A stretch of DNA of 20,622 bases from Chara braunii (GCA_003427395.1 BFEA01000033.1:247443-268064), one strand, 5' to 3'. Shown: positions 7,894 through 17,120, numbered from the stretch's first letter. Made by a program: numbers and translations. The notes: generated by a model not told the origin, from the letters alone.

Positions 7894-9507
7894 ATGTCTG
7901 ATTAGGAGGCTCAGCAGCAGCCACAGGCGGAAGTGGTGATGAAGGTGGAAGGCCAACAGCCTTCAACCTCCACTTCTCCTTCTCCACCTCCGCCTGCTAC
8001 TCAGCAGGAAAAGAAGGAGTTGCAAGAGCAACTGCGGCGTCAACAGGAACGCCTTGCAGAATTGGAACGACAGGAGGCAGCTGAGCTAGAGGCTGCAACA
8101 GATCATTCCAGAAGGGAATATCTGTTACAGCAGCTACACAAGGCACTCACAGATGACCGCTGTGCCCAGGTGACCAAACACCTGGCAGAGATGGTCATCT
8201 TGGAGCATAAGATCACTAGTTCCCAGTTCACGAACTGTGACGACCGTTTTGAGCGTTTGGAGCGTCGGGTTGACAACCTGGCAGCCCAACAGTCAAAGAT
8301 TCTGGATGCAATTCAGAACTTGACTGCTCAGCTGTCAGCCGCCAAGCTGATTGCCCCTCAGCTCCCTCTGTTGAAACCCAAACGTTCTCCTCCTTCTTCC
8401 CGTCCTTCAACTCCCCCTGGTTCAACACATTCGTCCTGGTCACCATCTCATTCCCAAAAGGCCTCAGGAAAGGCCACCTATGCTGCTGTTACTGCAGGAG
8501 ACCAAAGAGGGCCCAAGATCCCTGCTCCCAACAAGTTCAGGGGTGATGACCCCAAGACCGATGTTGGGGACTGGGCTGCTGGGACCAAAGTCTACTTGAG
8601 GGGCTTTGTCTGCGCAGAACAGACCAAGGTGGCGACTGTTCTGGGACTGTTTGAGGGACCCGCTTTGAAGTGGGCCACCTCAACCTCCAGCAGTCTGCAG
8701 CAGTCCATGGAGGACTGGGCTTTTGGGCTTGGGGTAGACAGACTTCTGCAGGCCCTGGAGGACCGATTTGCAGACAAGGAATGGGCCCGCAAGGCTGCTG
8801 ACAGGATTGCTCGCCTGGGTCAGCAGCGATACAGCGGCACCCTGCAGGCCTTGTTTGCTGAGTTCGAGCAACTTACCTCCACCCCTGGGTTGGTCATGTC
8901 AACTGACGATCTGTTGGCCAACTTCTGCAGGGCCGCGCCTGAGAAGTTTGTTGTTGCTTTGTACAGCACTGGGCACAAGGACTGGAGGTTCTTTGGCTGC
9001 GCAGCCCTGGACATGGAGGCAAAGCTTCATGTCCAGGCCCCATCCTCTAACAGGAGGAAAGGTGCCTTCCCTAGAGGTGGAAGAAAGGGAAAGGCAGCCT
9101 TTACTCATGCGGGATCTGCATCAGGTTCAGATTCAGATTCTCAGGCTGATGCACCTTCAGTTGGGACTGGATTTGCTCCTGAGACAGATGTTGCAGCAGG
9201 CCTGACTCAGGCTGTTTTGGGAGTTCTGCAGCAGCGGAAGAAATTTCCCCCCACCACAGCCTCAGCCAGTGCCAAGGGGAAGGAAAAGGGACGTCGGCCT
9301 TCCTCTTCCCAGCGCCCTAACCTGCCAAAAGACGTCCGGATGCCAGCTGACCCTCTCAATCCCTCCACACTCCCCTGGCATGACCTCAAGATCCAAGAGG
9401 GAGTCTGGAGAAGAAGAAAGGAGAGAGGGTTCTGCCTGATATGTGAGGGACAACACTTTCTGAAGGACTGCCCTTACATACCAGGCCCAGGGCACTCAAA
9501 AAACTGA
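7894..9507 (+). pseudogene. gag: Gag polyprotein, nonsense codon near start
   Basis: Structural protein that would form the cytoplasmic virus-like particle. The frame is open from 7906 to the TGA at 9505-9507. The most likely start is the ATG at 7894, but its fourth codon is TAG (7903-7905); the first downstream in-frame ATG is 7939. Counting from the GTG at 7933 (524 residues): a Pro/Ser stretch at 11-22, a Gln/Glu/Arg-rich coiled coil at 24-55, another helical segment at about 100-140, a Ser/Pro linker at 150-180, a capsid-like region at about 198-365, and a CCHC-type knuckle at 501-513 reading CLICEGQHFLKDC. The knuckle has CX2CX3HX4C spacing, one residue short of the usual CX4H. The C-terminal overlap with a +1 frame (from 9464) suggests a gag-pol junction. 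Confidence 0.85.
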
Positions 9508-9722
9508 AACAGACCCTGGGGACTGCAGTTCCCCCAGCGCTGCACCTTTATCTACTCAGGTAGGTGAATCTGCAGCTGTTTCAGTTGAGACAGAGTCAGA
9601 TTGTTTGGGGACTGCGCGGGTAGCATCCTTTTGCTATGAGGATCAGGACCCGGGGCAGGATGAGCTTCAGTCACTTGCAGCCTTCTTCTTCCACCTGAAG
9701 GAACTGATCTCATCATGCTTCG
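9464..9722 (+). pseudogene. Gag-pol linker, +1 frame relative to gag
   Basis: This frame opens at 9464, overlaps the gag end by 44 bases and runs to a TGA at 9720-9722. The inferred peptide is acidic and Ser/Thr-rich (for example ETDPGDCSSPSA, DQDPGQDELQSL) and ends near FHLKELISS, just where the protease frame begins. I take it as the N-terminal spacer of pol, separated from protease by a one- or two-base indel at about 9708-9720. No enzyme motif. Whether gag-pol fusion needed programmed frameshifting, or the frame offset is decay, cannot be decided from one copy. Confidence 0.5.
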
Positions 9723-10317
9723 ACCCCTGATCAATCGCACCAGGATCACTGGGCTATTGGACTGTGGAGCCACCAGGAACTTCATGTCTCCCAGTGCAGT
9801 CAAGAAACTGCACCTGGGCATGAAAGTTCAGCAGCTGCAGCAACCGCTGCTAGTGAGGATTGGTTACTCTACAGTGCTCAACATTAGGGAGAAGGTCAAG
9901 GGTATCCCTGTGACCTTCGACAGTGCTGGAGAAGTCAGGCACAGTCTGAACTTCTACATCTTCCCGGAGCTGCCCTTTGACTTGGTATTCTCTATGCAGT
10001 GGTTGAAGGCAGTCAACCCAAGGATCGACTGGCAGATCCCAAAGGTTGAGCTACCTAATAGCCAAGGGGTGTATCAGCCATGTATGATTGCTGCTGATCA
10101 TCACCCTAAGACCTCTTGCTACTGCCTGAGAGCGAAAGAGTTTTATTCTCTCTCACGCCAGTACGACCATGAGCGTTTGTTTATTGCTCTGGTCAAGCAA
10201 ACAGATGCTCCCTCAGTTTCCTGTCCTCCTGAGATACACCAGGTGGTGGACAAGTACGCAGATCTGATGCTGGAGCCCTTTTGGGTTACCCAACCGGCCA
10301 ACCAAGCATCACATTGA
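9664..10317 (+). pseudogene. Retrotransposon aspartic protease region
   Basis: Pepsin-like retroelement protease that would cut the polyprotein. Counting from the ATG at 9715, the active-site motif is LLDCGATRNF at 14-23 (catalytic Asp at 9760-9762), with Cys where DS/TG is usual. A later FDLVFSMQWL stands where the family has an ILGMDWL-like element. The frame is open from 9664 and continues to the TGA at 10315-10317, but past about 10282 it no longer encodes pol: an extra T in the TTTT run at 10279-10282 shifts the true frame by one, and the expected continuation (GLPNRP...) is read from 10283 in the next frame. Confidence 0.85.
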
Positions 10318-11513
10318 GCAGCTGCCTGGAGCGGTCCCTCCCAAGGACCGCATCTACAGGATGTCCCCTGCTGAGCTTGAGGAGCTCAGAAAGCAGCTTG
10401 AGACCCTGACCAGCAAAGGCTGGATCAGACCCAACACTTCTGAATTCCGTGCACCTGTTCTCTTTGTGTCCAAAGGGGATTGCGAGTTCAGAATGTGCAT
10501 TGACTACAGGGGTCTCAACAAGATCACTAGGAAGAGTACAGAGCCACTTCCTAGGATCGATGACCTCCTGGATATGGTGCAGGGCTGCACAGTGTTCAGC
10601 AAAGTCGACCTCAAATCTGGTTATCACCAGTTTGAGATGGCGGAGGAGGATGCCTACAAGACAGCCTTCAAGACCAGGTATGGGACCTATGAGTTCCTGG
10701 TCATGCCATTTGGACTTTGCAATGCCCCAGGCACCTTCTNGACCGAGATGCACCGCATCTTCAGGCCTTACCTGGACAAGTTTATGGTTGTCTACCTGGA
10801 CGATATCCTGGTATTCAGCAAAACTGCCAGGGAACATGCGGAGCACTTGGCTCTTGTCCTTCAGTCGTTACGCGACAGCCAGTACAAGATCAACAGAGAG
10901 AAGTCCTCTTTTGGAGTTCCCTCTGTTATCTATCTGGGTCATGTAATCTCTGGAGATGGTCTGGCTCTTGAAGCAGCCAAGATTGCTGCTATTCACGAGT
11001 GGCCTCAGCCACAGACAGTGAGGGATGTTAGGTCCTTCATGGGTTTGGCCTCATACTACAGAAAGTTTGTCAGGAACTTTTCTGCAGTGGCTTCACCCCT
11101 GACTAACATAACAAAGAAAGATACTCCCTTTCTTTGGTCTCTTCCCTTTCAGTTGGCCTTCACACGACTCAAGAAGGCCTTGACTCGTGCGCCTGTGCTG
11201 AAGTTACCTGACCCCACTTTGCCATTCATCCTAACCACTGACGCTAGTCAGTATGGCATTGGGGCAGTTCTTCAGCAAGATTATGGGAATGGTCTACGAC
11301 CTGTAGAGTTTATGAGTAAGAAGATCAAGACTCGAAAGCTCCAGGACTCTACCTATGAGAAAGAGCTATATGCTATTGTCTGTGCCCTGAAACACTGGAA
11401 ACACTTTCTCCTGGGCAGGCACTTCAAGATCTTTTCTGATCACTCCACCTTACAGTGGATGAAGTTCCAGGGAGAGTTAAATGATAAGTTGGCACGGTAC
11501 ATTCAGTTCATTG
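10283..11513 (+). pseudogene. Reverse transcriptase and RNase H, N-terminal part
   Basis: Copies the RNA genome into DNA and degrades the template RNA. The frame starts after the frameshift at 10283. Visible motifs: [14 protein letters not shown], the [12 protein letters not shown] block, MPFGLCNAP, and the catalytic YLDD at 10793-10804 (residues 145-148 from the ATG at 10361), then the thumb/connection and the RNase H block TTDASQYGIGAVLQQ, YEKELYAIVCAL and FSDHSTLQW. The codon at 10739-10741 contains an N, so one residue is unknown. The frame is cut by the MITE: after 11513 the translation is element sequence and stops at 11558-11560. Confidence 0.95.
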
Positions 11514-11758
11514 CATACTTGCAAGCGGACGCCGTCCGAGCGGTTTCGCACATGCGGTAGACCGCCGGACCTGACTCGTGCGGCGCACGAATGTGCGCCC
11601 GACGACCAGTTACGCCCCCCCCCCCCCCCCCAAAAAAAAAAACGGCCCCGTCCGGTCCGGTCTAGGTCCGTCCGGTCTGGGGGGAGGGTGCCGCACGCGG
11701 CAAAGCGGACCGGACCGGACGCTCATCCGATCCGTCTGCTTGCAAGTATGGTTCATTG
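11506..11758. mobile_element. hAT-type MITE with 8-bp target duplication
   Basis: The element (11514-11750, 237 bp) is flanked on both sides by GTTCATTG (11506-11513 and 11751-11758). Its ends, CATACTTGCAAGCGGACG and CGTCTGCTTGCAAGTATG, are inverse complements at 17 of 18 positions. An 8-bp duplication and CA...TG ends fit the hAT superfamily. The interior is GC-rich, with repeated GGTCCGG/CCGGACC words and a C17A11 homopolymer pair (11615-11642). It has no transposase and is non-autonomous. It splits the RNase H region of the host retrotransposon; the net gain of 245 bp shifts the frame and adds a stop. Confidence 0.92.
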
Positions 11759-12050
11759 ACATGTTTGACTTTGAACTGAAACATAAGAAGGGCTGCTACA
11801 ACAAGGTAGCAGATGCCCTCTCTCGTAGGCCTGACTCTTTTGCTCAGATCTCCTCCACTCACTCCTTTGGAGAGGAGACCCGTCAGACCATTGCCCGTCT
11901 ACTGCCTCAAGACGAGACTTTCAGACCCATTGTCAGGAATCTGCAAGCAGATCCTAGTTCGTTCGCCTTCTGCTGCGACACACCGACTTCCACGTCCTCG
12001 ACTTCGACATCCTCGGAGTTTGTTCGCGAAGGTATGTGTTCCACCCCGTA
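11759..12050 (+). pseudogene. RNase H C-terminal part, then truncation
   Basis: Immediately after the second target-site copy the pol sequence resumes (FDFELKHKKG, then KVADALSRRPDS), which is the end of gypsy RNase H. The linker towards integrase follows (FRPIVRNLQADPSSFAF), but no H2C2 zinc finger or DDE core appears. From about 11985 the translation becomes a low-complexity Thr/Ser run and stops at 12048-12050, just before a CT microsatellite. The element has lost integrase and 3' LTR here. Confidence 0.85.
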
Positions 12051-12057
12051 GTCCATG

Positions 12058-12058
<1 letters not shown>

Positions 12059-12094
<36 letters not shown>

Positions 12095-12096
12095 CG

Positions 12097-12131
<35 letters not shown>

Positions 12132-12207
12132 TGTGTGTCTGTTGTGCGCAAAGACATCGAGAGTTCCGTTCACACTCGGAGGGATGGGGAGGAACCGTGC
12201 CGCTGCT
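12059..12207 (+). repeat. (CT)n(GT)n-associated repeat, copy A
   Basis: (CT)16 at 12059-12090, a CGCTCGCT spacer, (TG)n at 12100-12130, then a unique-looking flank from 12144 (GTGCGCAAAGACA...) to about 12207. The flank is shared with copies B and C. The short open frames here have no coding value. Confidence 0.85.
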
Positions 12208-12365
12208 TACGCCATCTAAAGATAAGAAAATATGGCAGTGTATCTTTCAATGTTCTAGGGGAAGATTCATTTTCATTTTGCACAAGTTACGAAGAAAGGG
12301 AGACTTCTGTTTACACTTGGGCCAAAAAATAAATAGGTAGGTTGGAGAACAGTGTGAGGGTGGCC

Positions 12366-12458
12366 TGTGTGTGTGTGTGTGTGTGTGTGCGTGTAATGTG
12401 CGCGAAGACACAGAGAGTTCTGTTCACACTCGGACGGATGGGGAGAAACGGTCCATGG
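12366..12458 (+). repeat. (GT)n-associated repeat, copy B
   Basis: (TG)12 at 12366-12389 followed by a flank from 12398. Over about 57 bases it matches copy A at roughly 86 percent by eye (GTTCACACTCGGA and GGATGGGGAG are shared exactly). It lacks the CT block of copy A. Confidence 0.85.
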
Positions 12459-12734
12459 AGGGAGGAAGACAATCACGGGAGCGAGAGAGGAGCGAGCGAG
12501 AAAGGTGATGAGGGGGGCGTTTGGTATCATTTTTGACCTGACTGTGAACGGAGCTCTCCGCCTCTTACTGAACACCCACAAACTTTTGAAATACACGCCT
12601 GAGTTCGAATCCAGATGGAACTAGATGAAGAGAATTCTTGGACTATGAAGGGCCAGTCAGTTTCTCAATGGTGTAAACCTTCAAAAGAATACTAAAAAGA
12701 AGAACTCTCCACTTGTTCATGTACAATACCACTT

Positions 12735-12802
12735 CAGAGATAACGCGGAACTCTCTGTCTCTTCACGCACAGCACACACACACACACACACACATACGCA
12801 CA

Positions 12803-12881
<79 letters not shown>
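12735..12881 (-). repeat. (CT)n(GT)n-associated repeat, copy C, inverted
   Basis: On the minus strand the order is (CT)n, (GT)n, then GTGCGTGAAGAGACAGAGAG, matching the order and flank of copies A and B. On the + strand this reads as the flank at about 12735-12772, (CA)n at 12773-12820 and (GA)n at 12821-12881. The flank match is shorter than between A and B. Confidence 0.7.
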
Positions 12882-12882
<1 letters not shown>

Positions 12883-14159
12883 ACCCTCTGCCGCAGGCCT
12901 AGCGGCACGTCCGCTTGTTTTTATTACAGACTTTATTCTGTTTCTGGCCGCATCTGGAATTGAATTTGGGTCTGCATTTCAACAGTTAATGGGTCTACCT
13001 AGTGAGCTAGGCCCGTTGGTATACCTTGAATTCAAAGCAGCATTGTCAACTGACCCTCAGCCAAGAGGTATAATTTATGTTGCAACTCCACATAGCATTG
13101 TAGCATGCTTGTTTTTTTTTTTTGCCTCTTCTGACCTTGTGCGCTCTGACATCCTGATCATCGTGGTAACTTGTCAATGAGCTACCTGTTTTATTTTGTT
13201 GTTTGGGTTGCTGGACCCGATTCTTGCCTGAGCTGCAGCTCTCCTCCAATAGATCGGAGTCTGTTTGATTGCATCACACTGCTGCTGATAATTGCGCCGT
13301 AGAACCTCCTGCAATCAGACTCGTTCTTATTCACACTTTTCATGCATGTAAACAACAACGCGGCAAACTGGCGACATGCGCCCACTCAAGACTCAGAGAT
13401 ATGGCTTCCAGATACAAGTCCACTTTCAACTGGCTATGGTGACTCAACGCCCAAACAACTCACTGTTCACACACACCGGATCACCCTGGATATCCCACAC
13501 GCGTAACTCTGAACACTCGCACGTACACACACACACTTCACACTAACTACAGTTATGGCAGCTATGGCTGCCTCTACCCTATCGCTATACTAAGCTCCTT
13601 CTCTTCTCGCCCACTGCGTCCTACGGGACACTGCAGACCTCCTTGCACAAGTCGCTGTGACAGTGCTTCCACATGGCTCACGCAGGAAATGAATGAAAGG
13701 CTGGGCGCTGCCTCTTGATTTATACTTCAGAAACTCGTTGGTCTGCCCTTTGCAATCGGCCCATGGTGTGCATAGTCCCCGGTGGTACTTGCTGGACCGG
13801 ACTGGGACTGACTGGACCTTACGCTGACTGTCTGTGGACTCACTGCTATCCTACCGTCGTCGTACTGCGATTGCACTGCAGTTTAGTCCACCACTTGCCT
13901 CGCCACTTGCCCACTTGCCGACCTTCTAGAAGGACTACAGCTAGACTTTTGGAACTTGCTAAGACTTCTACTCTATAGACCTACAGATCGAACCCCTGCT
14001 GCCTATGGACCTACGACAGACCTACCAACTGTCTACGAATACACAGGTCACAGGTTCAACTCTCGGGGTCTACACCGATACTGTACATAGGTAGGGTGAG
14101 GTCTAGGGAGCGAACCCTGGGTACTGCATCTGCTACTGCTAAAAGGTGAAAACCGTTTC
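12882..14159. other. Non-coding stretch; probably includes the minus element's 3' LTR side
   Basis: No supported gene. A T11 run lies at about 13110-13121. The near-palindrome GGCAGCTATGGCTGCC is at 13557-13572. If the minus-strand element ends with a 3' LTR, it should lie just left of 14160, but I could not find a matching second LTR in the window, so its extent is unknown. Confidence 0.45.
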
Positions 14160-14160
14160 A

Positions 14161-14172
14161 CTCCCGCCGTCC
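14161..14172 (-). other. Candidate polypurine tract before 3' LTR
   Basis: Minus-strand GGACGGCGGGAG stands directly before TGAAACGG (14160 downward), 27 bases after the pol stop. Position and purine richness fit a plus-strand primer followed by an LTR start, but no second LTR confirms it. Confidence 0.25.
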
Positions 14173-14198
14173 TAAATTCGAGGTCCTCCGAGAATATT

Positions 14199-14693
14199 TC
14201 AGTCCAAGGCAAGACCTTTACCCTTCTTGTCGCGCTCATAGGCTCTGACTATGTCGGGAGCTGTCTCTAGAAGTTCTGTTCGTGTAAACCAGCGATCGTC
14301 TTCCGGTTCCTGATAGGCAAACCGAACTTTGTATTGCCTTTGGGGACGGCCTCTACCTCCTGTTCTAAATACATCCTCATCTAGAATGCCCTCTATGTCG
14401 TAGCTTCCATCCATATTCGGGGGGATCATGGACCTTCTTGAAGGAAATTGTTGGCTTGTGACACATGGCAACAACTTTGAGGCATGGAACACTGGGTAGG
14501 TGTGGAGGTGTGCTGGAATCTCAAAAGTATAGGACAGTCCATCTTCTCCGCCCTTGACTTCTAGAACCCGCCACGGTCCTCTATATGCAGGCAGTAACTT
14601 CTGTGAGATGTTTTCCTCAGGTGCAAACTCTTTAGCTTTGACCCAGACTAAGTCGCCTACCTGAAACTGCGATGGGCGGCGGTGCTTATTGGC
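14199..14693 (-). pseudogene. Integrase C-terminus and chromodomain-like tail
   Basis: Open from just after the TAG at 14694-14696 to a TGA at 14199-14201. It begins ANKHRRPSQFQVGDLVW, the DNA-binding end of gypsy integrase, followed by a GPY/F-type module (LLPAYRGPWRVLEV). The last 80 residues contain YDIEGILDEDV, then QYKVRF and a W about 11 residues further on. These match the order of the chromodomain core (Y-x-V-x-x-I-L, YxVKW, W). Chromodomains can steer integration to particular chromatin. The missing W in the YKVRF position makes it a divergent member. Confidence 0.75.
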
Positions 14694-14993
14694 CTATTCT
14701 ATCATTCTATGTTGTGCCTTCCAGAGGTTTTCAACAACAGTTGCTAATTCTTTCTCGTGCTGTATCGCAAACTCCCTGGTGTCGGGCGGTAGTCTATGAA
14801 TCTGATCCCAGTTCAGTCCTTCGAATGGTCTGCATGGTCTAAAGGACTTGTGCAACTCATTGGGAGTGCGGCAGGTGGATAGATGCACACTGTTGTTGTA
14901 TGCACTAGCAACCTTAGGCAACATCTCATCCCAGTTGATCTGATCTGGTCTAATGTACATGCGCAGAACATGCTGTAGGATATTGTTCATCTG
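14694..14993 (-). pseudogene. Integrase, segment after the catalytic core
   Basis: In-frame segment between two nonsense codons (TAA 14994-14996 and TAG 14694-14696). It starts QMNNILQHVLRMYI and includes WDEMLPKVASAYNNSVH and RTPNELHKSF, the conserved helices that follow the catalytic Glu in gypsy integrases. It ends KAQHRMIE followed by TAG, where related elements usually carry Gln in my recollection (CAG to TAG). Confidence 0.88.
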
Positions 14994-15653
14994 TTATGTC
15001 TGACCGTTAGTCTCTGGGTGGCGGCGAGACGACATCAACAACTTAGATCCGTAGACTCTCATGAGTTCTTGCCAGTTCTGGCTGGTGAAGCGACTATCTC
15101 TATCGCTAACTATCGACAATGGGATTCCATTCTCACTAACCCAGAAATCAAAGAACTTTTGTATAACTAAATATGTATGTGCCTCTGCAGGCAAAGGAAC
15201 AAAAACTGCATATTTACTAAAACGGTCAACTATGACCATGACCTGGCTTTTGCCATGCCTACTCTTGACTTGGGTGTCCATAAAGTCTATGGACACTGAG
15301 CCTCCCGGCTGATCCGGAATAGGCAAGGGTCTGAGAAGACCTAGGGGCGCACGTGTAGTAGACTTGTTCCTCTGGCACACTTTACAACTGCGGGCATACT
15401 CTATGCAGTCATTCTTCATCCCTGGCCAGGTGTACGCACGCATCAGATTGGCTAATGTCTTCTGCCAACCGAAGTGCCCCTCTTTGTCGTGACATTCCCC
15501 TAAAATCAGGCTGCGGATCTCCTCGCTATTGGGAACGCACAGGCGGTCAAACACATTAGTGTTCTCAAACAACAACCCATCTGTAGCGCGGTAATCTGGC
15601 TCAGTCTCTGGGGCCTCCCTAACTCTCTTTAGGAGGTTGCTATAGATAGGGTC
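14994..15653 (-). pseudogene. Integrase zinc finger and catalytic core
   Basis: Inserts the DNA copy into the genome. Counting from the ATG at 15575: H2C2 zinc finger H29-H34-C64-C67 (H-x4-H-x29-C-x2-C); catalytic Asp 97 in SIDFMDT; catalytic Asp 158 in IVSDRDSRFTS. The third catalytic residue should be at 194 (D-x35-E), and that codon is TAA (14994-14996), following HPETNGQT. So two of the three catalytic residues are present and the third is replaced by a stop. The frame is open upstream to the TAG at 15654-15656. Confidence 0.92.
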
Positions 15654-16181
15654 CTACGCATACGCTTGCTTCACTTTCTCCTGCAGGTCTCTCCCTATAT
15701 CCAGATGGTGTACTATAGCTCCAAAGTAGTCTGATCTTCTACTTAGAGCATCCACAACTATGTTGTACTTGCCCTTCATTGGCTTAAGCTCAAAGTCATA
15801 TTGGTCTATCTCCGCGGCCCACCTAGTCAACTTAGGTGTCATCTTGGCCTGGGTCTTTAACCATCTAAGAGTTTCGTGGTCTGAGTATACCTTGAAGTGC
15901 CTCCCAAGCAGATAATGCTTCCAGTGCTCTAAAGCATGCCTGAGAGTGTAGAGTTCCCTCTCATACGTCAAGGTGACTACCTTCTCTGAGGGCATCCTCG
16001 CTGACATGAACTCTGCGGGTCTATAACAATTGTCGTCATCTTGCTGCAACACGGCGCCTATTCCATACTGACTCGCGTCCGTGGTGACGACAAATGGCAA
16101 AGACGGATCTGCAACTTTGAGGACAGGGTACTCTATTAACGAGCGTTTTAACTTCTTGAGCGCAGACGTACAGTCTTTGTC
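15654..16181 (-). pseudogene. RNase H domain of minus-strand pol
   Basis: In-frame between TAG 16182-16184 and TAG 15654-15656. Shows the RNase H series: TTDASQYGIGAVLQQ (first Asp), YERELYTLRHALEHWKHYL (Glu), FKVYSDHETLRW (Asp) and VVDALSRRSDYFG (last Asp). The end, KVKQAYA, leads into the integrase linker after the TAG. All four acidic positions seem retained, so disruption is by stop codons rather than loss of active-site residues. Confidence 0.92.
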
Positions 16182-17120
16182 CTATTGCCAGATTGCCTCT
16201 TTCTTTAGCAACCTGCGCAAGGGAGCGGCGATAGTGGAGAAGTTCCTCACGAACTTCCTGTAGTAATTAGCTAGGCCTAGGAACGACCGCAACTCTGTCA
16301 ATGTGTGGGGCGTCGACCAATCTCTAATCGCCGCTATCTTACTGTCCTCTGGCTTAATGCCATCTCCATCCAACACGTGGCCCAAGTACAGGACTTGTGT
16401 CTTGGCCCACTCGCATTTCTTTGCGTTGATCTTGAAGTTAGCCTCTCGTAGCTTCTCCAAGAGCTGCCTCAGATGACCCTGGTGCTCCTGGAGGGTCCTA
16501 CTGAAAACTAATATATCATCTAAATAGACTACTACAAACTTGTCTAACCATGGTCTGAACAGATCGTTCATACAACGCTGAAATGTGGCTGGCGCGTTGG
16601 TCAGTCCAAAGGGCATCACTATGAACTCATAGTGCCCATAACGAGTCCGGAACGCAGTCTTGTACTGGTCATCAGGATGGACCTCTATCTGATGATAATC
16701 GGACTTCAAATCTATCTTGGAGAAATACTTATAACCCTGCACCCGATCTAAAAGATCGTCTATCCTAGGCAGTGGCTCAACATTCTTCATGGTAATTGCA
16801 TTCAAACCCCTATAGTCTATACATATTCTTAGTTGTCCTTCCTTCTTCGGGACAAACAAGACAGGTGCTCCAAAAGGAGGCGAACTGGGCCTGATCCAAC
16901 CTTTCTCGAGGAGCTCGTCTAACTGCTTGCGCAACTCCTCTAACTCTCTAGGAGACATCCTGTAAACTGGACCCTTAGGAGTTCTACTGTCAAGCTTTAT
17001 CTTTATCATGTGCTGGATGGGTCGCGGCACCACTCCTGTCGGCGACTCAGTTAAGTCTTTGAACTCCTCCTGCAGCTTGGCTATGGTTGGATCTGTTGGC
17101 CTCAGTGACACGTCTAACAT
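16182..17120 (-). pseudogene. Reverse transcriptase domain of minus-strand pol
   Basis: Frame of 312 residues from the ATG at 17120. Motifs: [14 protein letters not shown] at about 54-67, the FSKIDLKSDYHQIEV block, MPFGLTNAPATFQ, catalytic VVYLDDILVFS with YLDD at 16515-16526 (residues 199-202), then LYLGHVLDGDGI and the FLGLANYYRKFV thumb block. It stops at TAG 16182-16184 after EAIWQ; RNase H continues in the same frame. The ATG is only the first Met after a frameshift, not a native start. Confidence 0.95.

Larger units (their letters stand above)
6070..11985 (+). mobile_element. Decayed Ty3/gypsy LTR retrotransposon, 3' truncated
   Basis: Order on the + strand: inferred 5' LTR, primer-binding site, 1.5-kb leader, gag, protease, reverse transcriptase, RNase H. 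PR-RT-RH with the YLDD and MPFGL motifs of the gypsy type places it in Ty3/gypsy; the defining RT-RH-IN order cannot be checked because integrase is absent. Recognisable pol sequence stops at about 11985, near LQADPSSFAF, and no 3' LTR is found. Lesions: a TAG at gag codon 4, a frame break at about 9708-9720, an extra T at 10279-10282, and a nested MITE with target duplication at 11506-11758. Inactive; the right boundary is approximate. Confidence 0.88.

Noticed and set aside
9496-9507. A AAA AAC heptamer just before the gag stop as a -1 frameshift site
   Set aside because: The heptamer is present in the right phase, but the -1 frame hits TAG at about 9561 and the recognisable linker is in +1, so it does not lead into pol in this copy.
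12599-12616. GAGTTCGAATCC as the T-arm of a tRNA or a SINE B box
   Set aside because: The T-stem does not pair and no D-arm or A box is found upstream.
13984-14060. GGGTTCGATCT (minus) and GGTTCAACTCT (plus) as tRNA T-arms
   Set aside because: No matching acceptor or anticodon stems within tRNA distance.
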